From Afifella sp. IM 167 (lineage in GTDB: Bacteria > Pseudomonadota > Alphaproteobacteria > Rhizobiales > Afifellaceae): a DNA stretch of 64,000 nucleotides. Of the stretch, positions 1 through 14,562 are shown one piece after another. Position 1 is the first letter of the stretch. Each line of letters starts with the position of its first letter. The DNA is taken from contig NZ_NSLC01000006.1 of NCBI RefSeq assembly GCF_020144925.1, forward strand, positions 124,001-188,000. Direction: 5' to 3'. A program made the position numbers and the translations under genes. The notes beneath the pieces were generated by a model. That model searched no databases, was not told where the DNA came from, and saw only the letters and a list, made by a program, of their open reading frames with translations.

Positions 1-25
1 GCCCTTCCTTGGCGGCACGCTTTGC

Positions 26-874
26 TCAGCCGGGAAACGGCTTGGGCGGCAGGGAGCGCAGATAGGCGATGATCGCCTGAAGGTCCTCGTCCTTCAGATG
101 GGCATAGAAGGCGTAGGGCATCGGCGGCAGCATTTTCGAGCCGTCCGGCCGCACCCCCTCCTTCAGGATGCGCGCCACCTGCGCGTCGCTGAGATGCGCG
201 ATCCCGTTCTCGTGCGGCGTGATGTTGGCCGAGGTCGAGATGCCCCACGGGCCGGGGAAGGCAAAGCCGCCGGCGCCGAGCTGGTTCTCAAAGTCGCGGC
301 GCGGCCCGACCATCGGCGTGTGGCATTCCACGCAATGGCCGACAGGGCCGGCCAGATAGCCGCCATAGGCGAGGATATCCTCGTGCGGCACGTCGCCGAC
401 ATGGCCGACGGGCGGTCCGTAGCTCGCCGGGAGGGGGATGTTGTAGGTAGATTTCGGCACCCGGTTCTTCACCGGCGGAACCGCGCGCAGATAGGCGACG
501 ATCGCCTTCACGTCGGTATCCGACATGCCGCGGTAGAGCTCGATCGGCATGGGGGGACCGATGATCGTGCCGTCCGGCCGCACGCCCTCGCGGATCGCGT
601 GGATCAGCTCCTCGTCCGACCACGCGCCGATGCCCGTCTCGACGTCGGGCGTGATGTTGCCGGCATAGGCCGTGAAGGCCTCGTTCTCCTGAATGAGCTG
701 GCCCGCAAGCTCCATCCCAGCGACCGGACCTTCGGGTCCGACGGGCGTATGGCAGTTGCCGCAGGCGGCGATGGAATTCATCAGGTAGGTGCCGCGTTCC
801 AGCAGGGTCTCGGCCTGCGCCGGGTGGACGGCAGCCAGCATTGCGCACGCACCAAGAAGCGTACGGAGTCTCAT
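26..874 (-). CDS. Diheme c-type cytochrome, exported
   Basis: The 282-residue protein has a signal peptide at about residues 1-21 (hydrophobic core, AQA end) and two haem c motifs, CGNCH at 38-42 and CVECH near 180. Each sits in a similar cytochrome c half with a downstream Met-containing segment (PPMPIEL, PPMPYAF) able to give the sixth haem ligand. This two-domain layout resembles the cytochrome subunit of periplasmic alcohol or aldehyde dehydrogenases, which passes electrons from the dehydrogenase to the respiratory chain. No dehydrogenase subunit is next to it, so the partner is unknown. The start ATG at 874 fits the signal peptide. The family call is firm and the partner enzyme is open. 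Confidence 0.85.
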   Translation of the reverse strand: MRLRTLLGACAMLAAVHPAQAETLLERGTYLMNSIAACGNCHTPVGPEGPVAGMELAGQLIQENEAFTAYAGNITPDVETGIGAWSDEELIHAIREGVRPDGTIIGPPMPIELYRGMSDTDVKAIVAYLRAVPPVKNRVPKSTYNIPLPASYGPPVGHVGDVPHEDILAYGGYLAGPVGHCVECHTPMVGPRRDFENQLGAGGFAFPGPWGISTSANITPHENGIAHLSDAQVARILKEGVRPDGSKMLPPMPYAFYAHLKDEDLQAIIAYLRSLPPKPFPG

Positions 875-1060
875 CTATGTGTCTCCCCGAAAAAGACCGG
901 CAGGCTAAGCATTGATGCCGGGCGTCGCGGCGAATTGCCGCGGGCGTGTCGGTAGAGGGGAGGCGGCTTCTTGGCAACGACTTTCGTTTGCTTTGCGGGC
1001 CGCAAGTGTTCGTTGCGTGAGCTATGTCACAAAGGCGGATCCGGGGCGCTTGCGCAAAGA

Positions 1061-1089
1061 AAAGGCGCGACATGGCATGCCGCGCCTTT
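1061..1089 (-). terminator. Rho-independent terminator
   Basis: A perfect 9-bp inverted repeat (AAAGGCGCG / CGCGCCTTT, 11-nt loop) lies 26 bp beyond the stop of the minus-strand gene ending at 1115. Read on the minus strand it is followed by TTTTCTTT. This is a standard intrinsic terminator for that gene. Confidence 0.75.
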
Positions 1090-1114
1090 CCCGGGGCATT
1101 TTCGCGCCGGCCCG

Positions 1115-1597
1115 TCAGGCGCGCACGAAGAGCAGCAGGTCGCCGGAGGGCATCACCTCGACGGCCACCACCTTGGTGACGTCGAGCCCGCCTTTGGAAA
1201 GGCGCGCACCAAGGTCCTCGTGGTGCGAGATGGCGCTCTGAAGGGCCGCGACCTTCTCCTCGTTGGCCGCGACGGCCTCGTCGACCTTCGCCGTCGTCTC
1301 GGCGCCGGCGCGCTCGTCGATGGCGATGACGCCGACGCGCTTCACCTCGGCGCCGGTGATGGCTTCGGCCGCGTTGCCCGCATCTTCGATCGAGGCGACG
1401 ACGGTATCGACGGTGATCGGCTCTTTGGCCTGCGCGGCGACGGCCGGCTGATTGGCGGGGGCCCCGGCCTGAGGACTCGCCTGCGGGGTAGCGGCCGGAG
1501 CGGAATCCTGCGCCCCCGTTCCCTGTGCGAAGCCGGCCGCCGTCAGCGCCGGCAGGGCGATCGCGGCCGCGGCCGCTGTCTTCAAGATGGTGCGCAT
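1115..1597 (-). CDS. Small exported protein of unknown function
   Basis: This is a 160-residue protein with a clear signal peptide (MRTILKTAAAAAIALPALTA, cleavage after AGFA). A low-complexity Ala/Pro/Gln linker follows at about 25-58, then a folded-looking acidic domain at 60-160. I recognise no family. The ATG at 1597 is preceded by a purine-rich site (gagaggaaaag on the coding strand) and gives the signal peptide. A strong terminator follows the stop. It is transcribed away from ureC. The exported nature is well supported and the function is unknown. Confidence 0.7.
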   Translation of the reverse strand: MRTILKTAAAAAIALPALTAAGFAQGTGAQDSAPAATPQASPQAGAPANQPAVAAQAKEPITVDTVVASIEDAGNAAEAITGAEVKRVGVIAIDERAGAETTAKVDEAVAANEEKVAALQSAISHHEDLGARLSKGGLDVTKVVAVEVMPSGDLLLFVRA

Positions 1598-1846
1598 GGT
1601 CTTTTCCTCTCTGACAGAGTTGGAGACGCCCGCCAAAGGGCGGGCATGTTGCAGGCCCCGCCAGTCTCCGGCGCGAGGGGCCGAAAATGTGCTCCTCCAG
1701 TGATGATTTCCGGGCTTGTTGCCGGCGCTCCTGTGACGCGAGCAACGCCGGCTGAGCTTTGCCCATCCGCCCGCATTCACCCCCGTTCCGATCCTTCGCC
1801 CGCGCCCGCCGGATGGCGCGGCACCCAACCTGTGGAGAGCTTCTGA

Positions 1847-3559
<1,713 letters not shown>

Positions 3560-3567
3560 GGGGCGCG

Positions 3568-4089
3568 ATGAGCCTGACTGTCTGCGAAGCCGATCCCGCC
3601 TTCGATCGCTGGGAAGAGCTGCATGCCCTCCTGATGGCGTCCTTCGCCTACATGGCGGAACGTATCGACCCGCCGTCCTCGCTCCTTGCCATGGGGCCTG
3701 CCGAGCTGCGGGCCAAGGCCGCTTCGGAGACGCTTCTCCTGGCGATGGAGGACGAGAAGATCGTCGGCTGCGCCTTCCTGCGGCTCGAGCCTGATTGCCT
3801 CTATGTCGGCAAGGTCGCCGTCGACGCGGCCCGGCGCGGTGCCGGCATCGCCCGCCGCCTCCTCGCTCTGGCGGAAGCGAGGGCGGTCGCGGCCGGCCGC
3901 CCATGCCTGAAGTTGCAGACGCGCATCGAGCTGACGGAGAACCACGCCGCCTTCGCCCGCCTCGGTTTCGTCCGCACGGCAGAGACGGCGCATGCGGGAT
4001 ACGACCGGCCGACCAGCATCACCATGACGAAACTGCTCGCGGAGGCCGCGTCGGAAGCTGGCGGCGAGAAGGTGGCGCTGGCGGGCTGA
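3568..4089 (+). CDS. GNAT family N-acetyltransferase
   Basis: This 173-residue protein has a GNAT fold: a beta-strand segment KIVGCAFLRLE, then the acetyl-CoA pyrophosphate loop RRGAGIARRLL at about 92-102, and a C-terminal FARLGFVRTA strand typical of motif B. The substrate cannot be read from sequence. It starts 8 bp after ureC and sits inside the urease cluster. Similar unrelated small genes are commonly interleaved in alphaproteobacterial ure operons. The ATG at 3568 is the first in-frame start after the ureC stop. Confidence 0.85.
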   Translation: MSLTVCEADPAFDRWEELHALLMASFAYMAERIDPPSSLLAMGPAELRAKAASETLLLAMEDEKIVGCAFLRLEPDCLYVGKVAVDAARRGAGIARRLLALAEARAVAAGRPCLKLQTRIELTENHAAFARLGFVRTAETAHAGYDRPTSITMTKLLAEAASEAGGEKVALAG

Positions 4090-4161
4090 AGGCTACCGCG
4101 GCGGCCCGGCGCGCGGTAGAACGGGCACGAAAGAACGGGGCTGGGGTAGGAGAAATTCGCG

Positions 4162-4770
4162 ATGATCGCCTGGGGCCTCTTCATTCCGGCGTGCTTTGCC
4201 GTCAACTGCGCGCCGGGCCCGAACAACATGCTGGCCTTTTCCAATGCCGCGCGGCTCGGCCCGGCGAAGGCGTTCGCCGGCGGGCTCGGCCGCATGTTCG
4301 CCTTCGTCATCCTGATCGCCATCACCATCGTCGGTCTCGGCGCCGTGCTCGCCGCCTCCGCGGAGGCCTTCTTCGTCGTGAAGATGGCGGGCGCCGTCTA
4401 TCTTCTCTATGTCGGCGTCCAGATCCTGCGCCGTGCCCGGCGGCTGGCCGCGGTCGATCCGGCGAGCGTGGGCATCCGCGAGCTGATGCGCCGCGACTTC
4501 ACCGTCGCCATCACCAATCCGAAGGCGATCGCGCTCTTCACCGCCTTCTTCCCGCAGTTCATCGATCCGGCCTATCCGGCCTGGGAACAGCTTGCCAGGC
4601 TCGGCGGCGCCTTCCTGGTGCTGGAGGTCGCGGCCGTCGCGATCTATGTCGCCGCCGGAGCGCTCCTCAAGGGCGCCCTGCGATCGCAGGGCGTCTTCGT
4701 CTGGCTGAACCGGCTGGTGGGCACGGCGCTGATTGCCTCCGGCGCCTCCATGGCGGCGACGAGCCGATGA
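4162..4770 (+). CDS. LysE/RhtB family amino-acid exporter
   Basis: The 202-residue inner-membrane protein has about six hydrophobic segments and the family hallmark near the N terminus (NCAPGPNNMLAFSNAARLGP), plus the conserved FTVAITNPKA..FFPQF segment in the middle. LysE/RhtB proteins export amino acids or derivatives by proton antiport. A good Shine-Dalgarno (taggag) precedes the ATG at 4162. Its stop overlaps the ureE start (ATGA), so it is translationally coupled into the urease operon. A role in handling ammonium-derived amino acids is only a guess. Confidence 0.9.
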   Translation: MIAWGLFIPACFAVNCAPGPNNMLAFSNAARLGPAKAFAGGLGRMFAFVILIAITIVGLGAVLAASAEAFFVVKMAGAVYLLYVGVQILRRARRLAAVDPASVGIRELMRRDFTVAITNPKAIALFTAFFPQFIDPAYPAWEQLARLGGAFLVLEVAAVAIYVAAGALLKGALRSQGVFVWLNRLVGTALIASGASMAATSR

Positions 4771-5255
4771 GCGCCGCGCCGCTCGCGCGCGCCGGCGAGG
4801 TGAGGGCGGCCGGCACCTGGCAGGGCGAGCCGGCGGACGAGGTGCAGCTTGTCTCCGGCGACCGGCATCGCCGCCGGCTGGTGCTGACCACCGCCCACGG
4901 CCTCTCTTTCCTCCTCGACCTGCCGGAAGCGCGGCTTCTGCGCGAAGGCGACGCGCTCTGTCTGGAGGATGGCCGCCTCGTGCGCGTGCGCGCCCGGCCC
5001 GAGCCGCTGATGGAGGTCACGGCGCCCGACGGGAACGCCCTCCTGCGGCTCGCCTGGCATCTCGGCAACCGCCACACCCCGGCCGCGCTGGAAGGCACCC
5101 GCATCCTCATCCGCCCCGACCATGTGCTGGCCGAGATGGTGCGCGGGCTTGGCGGGCAGGTGCGCGAGGTGGAGGAGCCGTTCGATCCGGAAACCGGCGC
5201 CTATCATGGCCATGGCGAGGAGGGGGGCCATATGCACGGCCACACCCATACCTGA
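4767..5255 (+). CDS. ureE: Urease accessory protein UreE (nickel chaperone)
   Basis: UreE delivers Ni2+ to the urease maturation complex. The 162-residue protein has the N-terminal peptide-binding domain, the central metal-binding domain with LAWHLGNRHTPA (conserved GNRH His), and a short His-rich tail (YHGHG...HMHGHTHT) for extra nickel binding. The ATG overlaps the stop of the preceding LysE gene by 4 bp, which fixes the start. Identification rests on the central motif, the tail and the position between ureC and ureF. Confidence 0.95.
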   Translation: MSAAPLARAGEVRAAGTWQGEPADEVQLVSGDRHRRRLVLTTAHGLSFLLDLPEARLLREGDALCLEDGRLVRVRARPEPLMEVTAPDGNALLRLAWHLGNRHTPAALEGTRILIRPDHVLAEMVRGLGGQVREVEEPFDPETGAYHGHGEEGGHMHGHTHT

Positions 5256-5284
5256 CCACCCCATCCGAAACCGGACGAGGCGAC

Positions 5285-5566
5285 ATGTCATTCTTCGACC
5301 CGAGCAACGGCACGAAAAGCGAGCGGCACAGGAAGGTCTACGCGTTCTACGAGTTCGCATTCACCATCGTCGATTTTTCCGCCGCGATCCTCTTCTTCGT
5401 TGGCTCCATCCTCTTCTTCTACAAGCCGCTGGAGAACGCGGCGATCTGGTGCTTCGTCATCGGCTCGGCCTGCTTCGCGGCCAAGCCGACGATCCGCGTC
5501 ATCCGCGAACTCCACTACATCTCCATCGGCGACTATTCCGATCTCGCCAAAGCGGGCCAGCAGTGA
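5285..5566 (+). CDS. YrhK-domain small membrane protein
   Basis: This 93-residue protein starts with MSFFDPSNGTKSERHRKVYA and contains two hydrophobic helices (about 27-48 and 53-68) followed by the segment RVIRELHYISIGDY. This matches the pattern I know for YrhK-like proteins, small membrane proteins of unknown function. It lies between ureE and ureF with gaps of 29 and 22 bp, so it is probably in the urease operon. The ATG at 5285 follows a GAGG site. The function is unknown. Confidence 0.75.
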   Translation: MSFFDPSNGTKSERHRKVYAFYEFAFTIVDFSAAILFFVGSILFFYKPLENAAIWCFVIGSACFAAKPTIRVIRELHYISIGDYSDLAKAGQQ

Positions 5567-5588
5567 GCATCGGCTCTCCGGCCGCGCC

Positions 5589-6224
5589 ATGAGCGAGGCG
5601 GCTCTCCTGAAGCTGCAGCACTGGCTCTCGCCGGCCTTTCCAGTCGGCGCCTTCGCCTATTCGCACGGGCTGGAGCGGGCCGTCGCCGCCGGCTGGGTGA
5701 AGGACCGCAAGAGCCTCAGGCAATGGCTCGCCAGCCTCGTGACGGCGGGCTCGTTAAAATCGGAGGCGGTGCTGTTCGCCGCTGCCTGGAAGGCGGCGGC
5801 CGCACGCGACGATGCCCTTCTTGCCGAAATCGCCGAACTGGCCGAGGCGCTCGCGCCCTCGGCCGAGCGCCGGCTGGAAACCATGGCGCAGGGCGAGGCC
5901 TTCGCGGCCGCGCTCGGCACCCCGCCGCGCCCCTGGCCCGTCGCTGTTGCAGGCGCGGCGGCGGGCGAGGGGCTCGCCCTCAAGGTGGCGCTCGCCGCTT
6001 TCCTGCAGGCGGGCGTCGTCAATCTCGCCTCGGCCGCGCAGCGCACCATCCCCATCGGCCAGAAGGACGCGCTCGCCGTCGTCGATGCCCTGCGGCCCGA
6101 TATCCTCGCCATCGCCCAATGGGCGGAAGGCTCCGGCCTTGACGACCTCGGCTCGGCGAGCCTTCTGTCCGACATCGCTTCGATGCAGCACGAAGCCCAA
6201 GAGACGAGGCTGTTCCGCTCATGA
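5589..6224 (+). CDS. ureF: Urease accessory protein UreF
   Basis: UreF binds the urease apoprotein with UreD/H and acts as the GTPase-gating scaffold for UreG. The 211-residue protein shows the family start ([27 protein letters not shown]) and the conserved C-terminal stretch IPIGQKDA. Length is typical. The stop overlaps the ureG start by 4 bp. No ureD or ureJ is in the window. Confidence 0.95.
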   Translation: MSEAALLKLQHWLSPAFPVGAFAYSHGLERAVAAGWVKDRKSLRQWLASLVTAGSLKSEAVLFAAAWKAAAARDDALLAEIAELAEALAPSAERRLETMAQGEAFAAALGTPPRPWPVAVAGAAAGEGLALKVALAAFLQAGVVNLASAAQRTIPIGQKDALAVVDALRPDILAIAQWAEGSGLDDLGSASLLSDIASMQHEAQETRLFRS

Positions 6225-6892
6225 CGATCGCTGAGACGATGGAGAATTCAGGGCCGTCGCCTGCCGGCTCGCCGCATGGGCCGCTGCGCGTGGGCATCGG
6301 CGGGCCGGTCGGCTCCGGCAAGACAACGCTGAGCGAAAAGCTCTGCAAGGCGATGCGCGCCGACTACTCGCTCGCCGTCGTCACCAACGACATCTATACC
6401 AAGGAGGACGCCCTCATCCTCGCCCGCCTCCAGGCTCTGCCGGAAGACCGGATCGTGGGCGTGGAGACGGGCGGCTGCCCGCATACGGCGATCCGCGAGG
6501 ACGCCTCCATCAACCTCGCCGCCATCGCCGACCTCAACCGCCGGCATCCCGATCTCGACCTCGTGCTGATCGAATCGGGCGGCGACAATCTCGCCGCCAC
6601 CTTCTCGCCGGACCTTGCCGATCTGACGCTCTATGTCATCAGCGTCTGCGAGGGCGAGAAGATCCCGCGAAAGGGTGGGCCGGCGATCACCCGCTCCGAC
6701 CTCCTCATCATCAACAAGACGGACCTTGCCCCCTATGTCGGGGCCGATCTCGACGTCATGGCGCGCGATGCGGCGCGGGTGCGCGAGGGGCGGCCGTTTC
6801 TCTTCACCGACCTTTCGCGCTCGAAGGGGATCGAGGAGATCGTGGCGTTCCTGGCCGCTTCGGGAGGGCTGGCGCCTGCGGCGCCTCGCTGA
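6221..6892 (+). CDS. ureG: Urease accessory GTPase UreG
   Basis: UreG hydrolyses GTP to drive nickel insertion into urease. The 223-residue protein has the P-loop [10 protein letters not shown] at about 29-38, the nickel-binding [12 protein letters not shown] segment with its Cys-Pro-His, the [13 protein letters not shown] motif, and the [13 protein letters not shown] guanine-specificity motif. Its start is coupled to ureF. Its last 89 bp overlap the 3' end of the convergent cbbR gene. Confidence 0.97.
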   Translation: MTIAETMENSGPSPAGSPHGPLRVGIGGPVGSGKTTLSEKLCKAMRADYSLAVVTNDIYTKEDALILARLQALPEDRIVGVETGGCPHTAIREDASINLAAIADLNRRHPDLDLVLIESGGDNLAATFSPDLADLTLYVISVCEGEKIPRKGGPAITRSDLLIINKTDLAPYVGADLDVMARDAARVREGRPFLFTDLSRSKGIEEIVAFLAASGGLAPAAPR

Positions 6893-7841
6893 GCGTTCCG
6901 ACGTTGTCCTTCGCTTCGCTATAGAGCTTCGGAAAGTGCGGCAGGAACTGCGTGCCTGAATGCACGACGAAATCGAGGAAGGCGCGGGCGGGCGGCGATA
7001 GCGTCTTGTCGCGCCTTCGCACGATGAACCATTGCCGGCGGATCGGCAGGCCCTCCAGATCGATGGCGACGAGCCGGCCGGCCTTCACCTCCTCGGCGAC
7101 CGTATGGGCGGAGAGGAAGGCGATGCCGAGCCCGGCCATCACCGCCTGCTTGATCGTCTCATTGGAGCCGAACTCGACGTAGTGGATCGAGGGGTCGGCG
7201 ATGAGGTCGCCGAGATAGATCTCCATGGAGGTGCGCGTGCCCGAGCCCGCCTCGCGCACCAGCAGCGTCTCGCCCGACAATTCGTTGGTCGAAAGGCCGA
7301 CGCCGCCCGCCAGCCGGTGCTCCGGACCGGCGATCATGATGAGCGGATGGTCGCCGAAGACGGCCGCCTCCACCGGCAGGCCCTTCGGCGGGCGGCCCAT
7401 CACCGCGCAATCGATGGTGAAGTCGCCGAGCGCCTTGATGATCTCCTCGCGATTGCCGAGCGTCAGCCGCACGTCGATGATCGGATGGCGCCGCTTGAAG
7501 CCCGCGATCAGGGCGGGGGCGAAGTACTTGGCCGTGGAGACCGCACCGGCCTTCACCATGCCCGAGGAGAGCCCCTTCAGGCCGTTGACGGTCTCGTCGA
7601 GCCGCGCCAGCGCTGCCTCCACCTCCAGCGCGGTCTGGTTCACCGCCACGCCAGCGTCAGTCAGTCGCATCCCCTGCGCCGTGCGGTCGAAGAGGAGCAG
7701 GCCGAGCCCTTCCTCCACCTGCTTCAGCGTCAGAGTCACGGCCGGGCCCGTCAGGCCTAAGGCTCTGGCGGCGCTCGCGATTGTGCCGCGTCGCGCAATT
7801 TCCGCAACGGCTCTCAGCTGCCGCATGGTCATCCATTCCAT
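6804..7841 (-). CDS. cbbR: LysR-type regulator of the cbb operon
   Basis: CbbR senses metabolic effectors and activates Calvin-cycle genes. The 345-residue protein has an N-terminal winged HTH ([40 protein letters not shown]) and a LysR effector domain (ERLAGG..., [15 protein letters not shown]). It is divergent from cbbF with a 120-bp AT-rich gap containing operator-like repeats, which is the classical cbbR arrangement. The C-terminal 30 residues are basic and Pro/Ser-rich and lie antisense to the end of ureG. They may be a late-stop extension and not a domain. Confidence 0.93.
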   Translation of the reverse strand: MEWMTMRQLRAVAEIARRGTIASAARALGLTGPAVTLTLKQVEEGLGLLLFDRTAQGMRLTDAGVAVNQTALEVEAALARLDETVNGLKGLSSGMVKAGAVSTAKYFAPALIAGFKRRHPIIDVRLTLGNREEIIKALGDFTIDCAVMGRPPKGLPVEAAVFGDHPLIMIAGPEHRLAGGVGLSTNELSGETLLVREAGSGTRTSMEIYLGDLIADPSIHYVEFGSNETIKQAVMAGLGIAFLSAHTVAEEVKAGRLVAIDLEGLPIRRQWFIVRRRDKTLSPPARAFLDFVVHSGTQFLPHFPKLYSEAKDNVGTLSEAPQAPALPKRPGTPRSPRSPSSAKGR

Positions 7842-7850
7842 GGCGTGCAG

Positions 7851-7885
7851 TTAAACAAACTTACTGGCAGGCTTACAAGAATTAA
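7851..7885. promoter_or_regulatory. Putative CbbR operator boxes
   Basis: Between cbbR and cbbF an AT-rich patch in otherwise GC-rich DNA holds two matches to the TNA-N7-TNA pattern described for CbbR sites: TTA-N7-TTA at 7851-7863 and TTA-N7-TAA at 7873-7885, with starts 22 bp apart (two helical turns). They lie just upstream of the cbbR start codon, on the expected side for control of both genes. Confidence 0.55.
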
Positions 7886-7961
7886 ATTTACTTATCTAAA
7901 CCAGGGTGTATCCCACCGGACCAAGGCCGGGGACGCTCCCTGGCCAAGGGAGGGCAGAAAA

Positions 7962-9011
7962 ATGGCGGGGCTGAGCACGCTCGAAGCGTTTCTGACAGCC
8001 TATAGCGGCAGGGATCCGCTGAAACTTGCGGTCGTCGACACCGTCCGGGCCATCGCCCGTGCAAGCCGCCAGATCCGCGATATTGTTTCCCAGGGTGCCC
8101 TTGGCGGCGACCTGGGCGGGGCGCGGGGCTCCACCAACGCCGATGGCGACCGGCAGCGCTTCCTCGATGTGCGCGCCGACGAGATCGTCCTCTCGGAGCT
8201 GCGTCAGGCGCCCGTCGCGGCCTATGCCTCCGAGGAGATCGGCTCGCCGATCCTCATCAATCCGGATGGCCCGCTCGCGGTCGCCGTCGATCCGCTCGAC
8301 GGCTCGTCCAACATCGACACCAACGTCTCGATCGGCACGATCTTCTCGGTGCTGCCGCATGTGGCCAGCGCCACCGATGGCGTCTCCTCCAGCTTCGCCC
8401 AGTCCGGCCGCAAGCAGCTGGCCGCCGGCTTCGTCGTTTACGGGCCGCAGCTCGCTCTCGTCCTGTCGGTGGGCGAGGGCACGCACGTCTTCGTCTATTC
8501 GCACCGCATCGGCGGCTACCAGCAGATCCTCGACAACGTGCTGATCCCGCCGAACACCGCCGAATTCGCCATCAACATGTCGAACTACCGGCACTGGCAC
8601 GAGGGCGTGCGCCTCTATATCGACGATTGCCTCGACGGCCAGGCCGGCCCGCGCGCCCGCGATTTCAACATGCGCTGGATCGCCTCGCTGGTCGCCGACG
8701 CCTACCGGATCTTCAATCGCGGTGGCGTCTTCCTCTATCCGCGCGATGATCGGCGCGGCTACAGCGAGGGGCGTCTGCGCCTCGTCTACGAGGCGAACCC
8801 GATCGCCATGCTCGTCGAGCAGGCGGGGGGCGCGGCGACCGACGGCGTCCTGCCGATCCTCGACTGCGTACCCACAAGTCTTCACCAGCGCACCCCGCTC
8901 GTCTTCGGCTCCAAGCGCGAGGTCGAGCGAATTGCCCGTTACCACGAGGCTCCCGCGATGATCGGCGAGCGCTCGCCTCTCTTCACCCATCGCGGCCTCT
9001 TCCGAGTCTGA
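7962..9011 (+). CDS. cbbF: Fructose-1,6-bisphosphatase class I
   Basis: This enzyme hydrolyses fructose-1,6-bisphosphate (and often sedoheptulose-1,7-bisphosphate) for RuBP regeneration. The 349-residue protein has the metal-binding VDPLDGSSNIDTNVSIGTIF motif at about 108-127 and the sugar-phosphate segment SEGRLRLVYEANPIAMLVEQ. I place the start at ATG 7962, behind a purine-rich site (agggcagaaa), because the open frame upstream runs through the CbbR operator region. It is the first gene of the cbb operon. Confidence 0.95.
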   Translation: MAGLSTLEAFLTAYSGRDPLKLAVVDTVRAIARASRQIRDIVSQGALGGDLGGARGSTNADGDRQRFLDVRADEIVLSELRQAPVAAYASEEIGSPILINPDGPLAVAVDPLDGSSNIDTNVSIGTIFSVLPHVASATDGVSSSFAQSGRKQLAAGFVVYGPQLALVLSVGEGTHVFVYSHRIGGYQQILDNVLIPPNTAEFAINMSNYRHWHEGVRLYIDDCLDGQAGPRARDFNMRWIASLVADAYRIFNRGGVFLYPRDDRRGYSEGRLRLVYEANPIAMLVEQAGGAATDGVLPILDCVPTSLHQRTPLVFGSKREVERIARYHEAPAMIGERSPLFTHRGLFRV

Positions 9012-9021
9012 GGCGAAAGAT

Positions 9022-9897
9022 ATGTCAGCCAAGCACCCGATCATTTCCGTGACCGGCTCCTCGGGCGCAGGCACCACTTCGGTGCGGCGCACCTTCGAGC
9101 AGATTTTCCGGCGCGAAGGCGTCAACGCCGTCTTCATCGAGGGCGACGCCTACCACCGCTACAACCGCGTGGAGATGCGCGCCGAGACGGAGCGCCACAA
9201 GGCCGAGGGCGACCTTTCCTTCAGCCATTTCAGCCCGGAGGCGAACCTCCTCTGCGAGCTGGAGACGATGTTCGAGGAATACGGCCGCAAGGGCACCGGC
9301 AAGACCCGCCACTATGTCCATGACGACGACGAGGCGAAGCTCTACGGCAGCCCTCCGGGCGAGTTTACCGACTGGGAGCCGTTCGCGACCGATTCCGACC
9401 TCCTCTTCTACGAGGGCCTGCACGGGGCCGTCGTCACCGAGGACGTCAACATCGCCCAGCATCCGGACCTGAAGATCGGCGTCGTGCCGGTCATCAATCT
9501 CGAATGGATCCAGAAGATCCATCGTGACCGCTCGACCCGCGGCTACACCACCGAGGCGGTGACGGACACGATCCTGCGGCGCATGCCGGACTACGTCCAT
9601 TACATCTGCCCGCAGTTTACCGAGACGACGATCAACTTCCAGCGCGTGCCGATCGTCGACACCTCGAACCCGCTGGTGGCGCGGTGGATCCCGACGGCCG
9701 ACGAATCCATGGTCGTCATCCGCTTCGCCAATCCGCGCGGCATCGATTTTCCCTATCTGCTCTCGATGATCCACGACTCCTTCATGTCCCGGGCGAACTC
9801 CATCGTCATCCCCGGCGGCAAGCTGGACATCGCCATGCAGCTCATTTTGACGCCGCTGATCCTGCAACTCATCGAACGCAAGCGGCGCGTGTCGTAG
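9022..9897 (+). CDS. cbbP: Phosphoribulokinase
   Basis: Phosphoribulokinase phosphorylates ribulose-5-phosphate to RuBP, the RuBisCO substrate. The 291-residue size is that of the proteobacterial octameric type. Visible are the P-loop-like [20 protein letters not shown] at about 11-30, the substrate segment [13 protein letters not shown], the Walker-B-like [13 protein letters not shown], and the [20 protein letters not shown] segment. It is 10 bp downstream of cbbF. Confidence 0.97.
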   Translation: MSAKHPIISVTGSSGAGTTSVRRTFEQIFRREGVNAVFIEGDAYHRYNRVEMRAETERHKAEGDLSFSHFSPEANLLCELETMFEEYGRKGTGKTRHYVHDDDEAKLYGSPPGEFTDWEPFATDSDLLFYEGLHGAVVTEDVNIAQHPDLKIGVVPVINLEWIQKIHRDRSTRGYTTEAVTDTILRRMPDYVHYICPQFTETTINFQRVPIVDTSNPLVARWIPTADESMVVIRFANPRGIDFPYLLSMIHDSFMSRANSIVIPGGKLDIAMQLILTPLILQLIERKRRVS

Positions 9898-9913
9898 ACG
9901 GAGGAACGTCGCT

Positions 9914-11952
9914 ATGGTCCCAGTCAATTCCAGTGCCCTGGCCACCGCCTCCGACGAGGTCGGTCCGGACATGAAGCGCATGGCCGACGCCATCCGCGTC
10001 CTTTCAATGGATGCGGTGGAGAAGGCGAAATCCGGCCATCCGGGCATGCCCATGGGCATGGCCGATGTCGCAACCGTGCTCTTTTCGAAGTTCATGCGCT
10101 TCGACCCGCAGGACGCCGCCTGGCCCGATCGCGACCGCTTCGTGCTGTCGACCGGCCACGGCTCCATGCTGCTCTATTCGCTCCTCTACCTGACCGGCTA
10201 TCCGGAGGCGACGATCGAGGAGCTCGCCAATTTCCGCCAGCTCGGCGCCAAGACCGCCGGTCATCCCGAATACGGCCATCTGGCGGGCGTGGAGGTCACC
10301 ACCGGCCCGCTTGGCCAGGGCCTCGGCGCGGCGGTCGGCATGGCGCTCGGCGAGCGGATGATGGCCGCGCGCTTCGGTGAAGACCTCGTCGACCACTACA
10401 CCTACGCCATCGCCGGCGACGGCTGCCTGATGGAAGGCGTCAGCCACGAGGCGATCGATCTTGCCGGCCATCTGCGGCTCTCAAAGCTCATCGTCCTGTT
10501 CGACGACAACGAGATCTCCATCGACGGGCCGACCTCGCTGTCGACCTCCGTGGACCAGCTGAAGCGCTTCGAGGCGGCCGGCTGGTCGACGCGCCGGGTC
10601 GACGGCCACGACATCGCCGCGGTCGAGCAGGCCATCGCCGAGGAAAGGAAGACCGACCGGCCCTCGCTGATCGCCTGCCGCACCGTCATCGGCCGCGGCG
10701 CCCCCAACAAGCAGGGCACCCATGGCGTCCACGGCGCCCCGCTCGGCGCCGACGAGATCGCCGCCGTGCGCGAGGGGCTCGGCTGGACCGACGAGCCGTT
10801 CGTCGTGCCGGCCGAAATCCTCGATGACTGGCGGGCCGCCGGTGCGCGCGGCACGGGCCTCCACGCCGAATGGAAGGATCGCCTCGCGGCCGCCCCGGAC
10901 ACCATGCGCCAGCTCTTCCACCAGGCGCTGGAACTCGATTTCGACACCGATCTGGAAGACACGATCGACGCCATCAAGGTGCGCTTTGCGGCCGAGAAGC
11001 CGAAGCTCGCCACCCGCCAGTCCTCGCAGAAGGTGCTGGAGGAGCTGGTGCCGGCGCTGCCCTGGATGATCGGCGGCTCGGCCGACCTGACGGGCTCTAA
11101 CGGCACCCGCATCGCCTCCCACCGTTCCGTCTCGGCGGATGATTTTTCCGGCGGCTACATCAACTACGGCGTGCGCGAGCACGGCATGGCAGCCGCCATG
11201 AACGGCCTCGCCCTGCATGGCGGCTTCGTGCCCTATGGTGGCACCTTCCTGGTCTTCGCCGATTATTCGCGGCCTTCGATCCGCCTGGCTGCCCTGATGG
11301 GCGTGCGCGTCATCCATGTGATGACCCACGATTCCATCGGCCTCGGCGAGGACGGGCCGACCCACCAGCCGGTGGAGCATCTGGAATCGCTGCGCGCCAT
11401 GCCCAACGTCAACGTCTTCCGCCCGGCCGACGCGGTGGAGACGGCCGAATGCTGGCTCTCGGCGATCCAGAACTCGACCGGGCCTTCCGTCCTCTGCCTG
11501 ACGCGCCAGGGTCTTCCGACCCTGCGCACCGAGCACCTGTCGGAGAACCTGACGGCGCGCGGCGCCTATGTCCTGCGCGACACCGAGGGCGAGCGCGACG
11601 TGACGCTGATGGCGAGCGGTTCGGAAGTCGCGATCGCCGTCGAGGCGGCCGAGCGGCTCGCCGGCGAGGGCATCGCCGCAGCCGTCGTCTCCATGCCCTG
11701 CATCGACCTCTTCAAGAAGCAGGACCGGGACTACCAGGAGAAGATCCTCGGCACCGCACCGCGCATCGCCGTCGAGGCCGCGGTGCGCGATGGCTGGGAC
11801 CGCTGGCTCGGCCCGCAGGGCACCTTCATCGGCATGCAGGGCTTCGGTGCAAGCGGGCCCTACGAGGAGCTTTACGAGCACTTCGGCATCACCCCGGCCG
11901 CCATCGTCGAGGCGGCCAAGACCTACATCAACATTGGCAAGGAGAGCGAGTG

Positions 11953-11953
<1 letters not shown>
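9914..11953 (+). CDS. cbbT: Transketolase
   Basis: This TPP-dependent enzyme moves two-carbon ketol units in the regenerative part of the Calvin cycle. The 679-residue protein has [14 protein letters not shown] near the N terminus, the TPP-binding [13 protein letters not shown]...DDNEISIDG segment, the pyrimidine-domain [11 protein letters not shown], and [20 protein letters not shown]. The AGGA-led ATG at 9914 is a good start. The stop overlaps cbbA by one base (TGATG). Confidence 0.97.
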
Positions 11954-14534
<2,581 letters not shown>

Positions 14535-14562
14535 GCGAAACCGAGATCAGAGGATTTTGATG

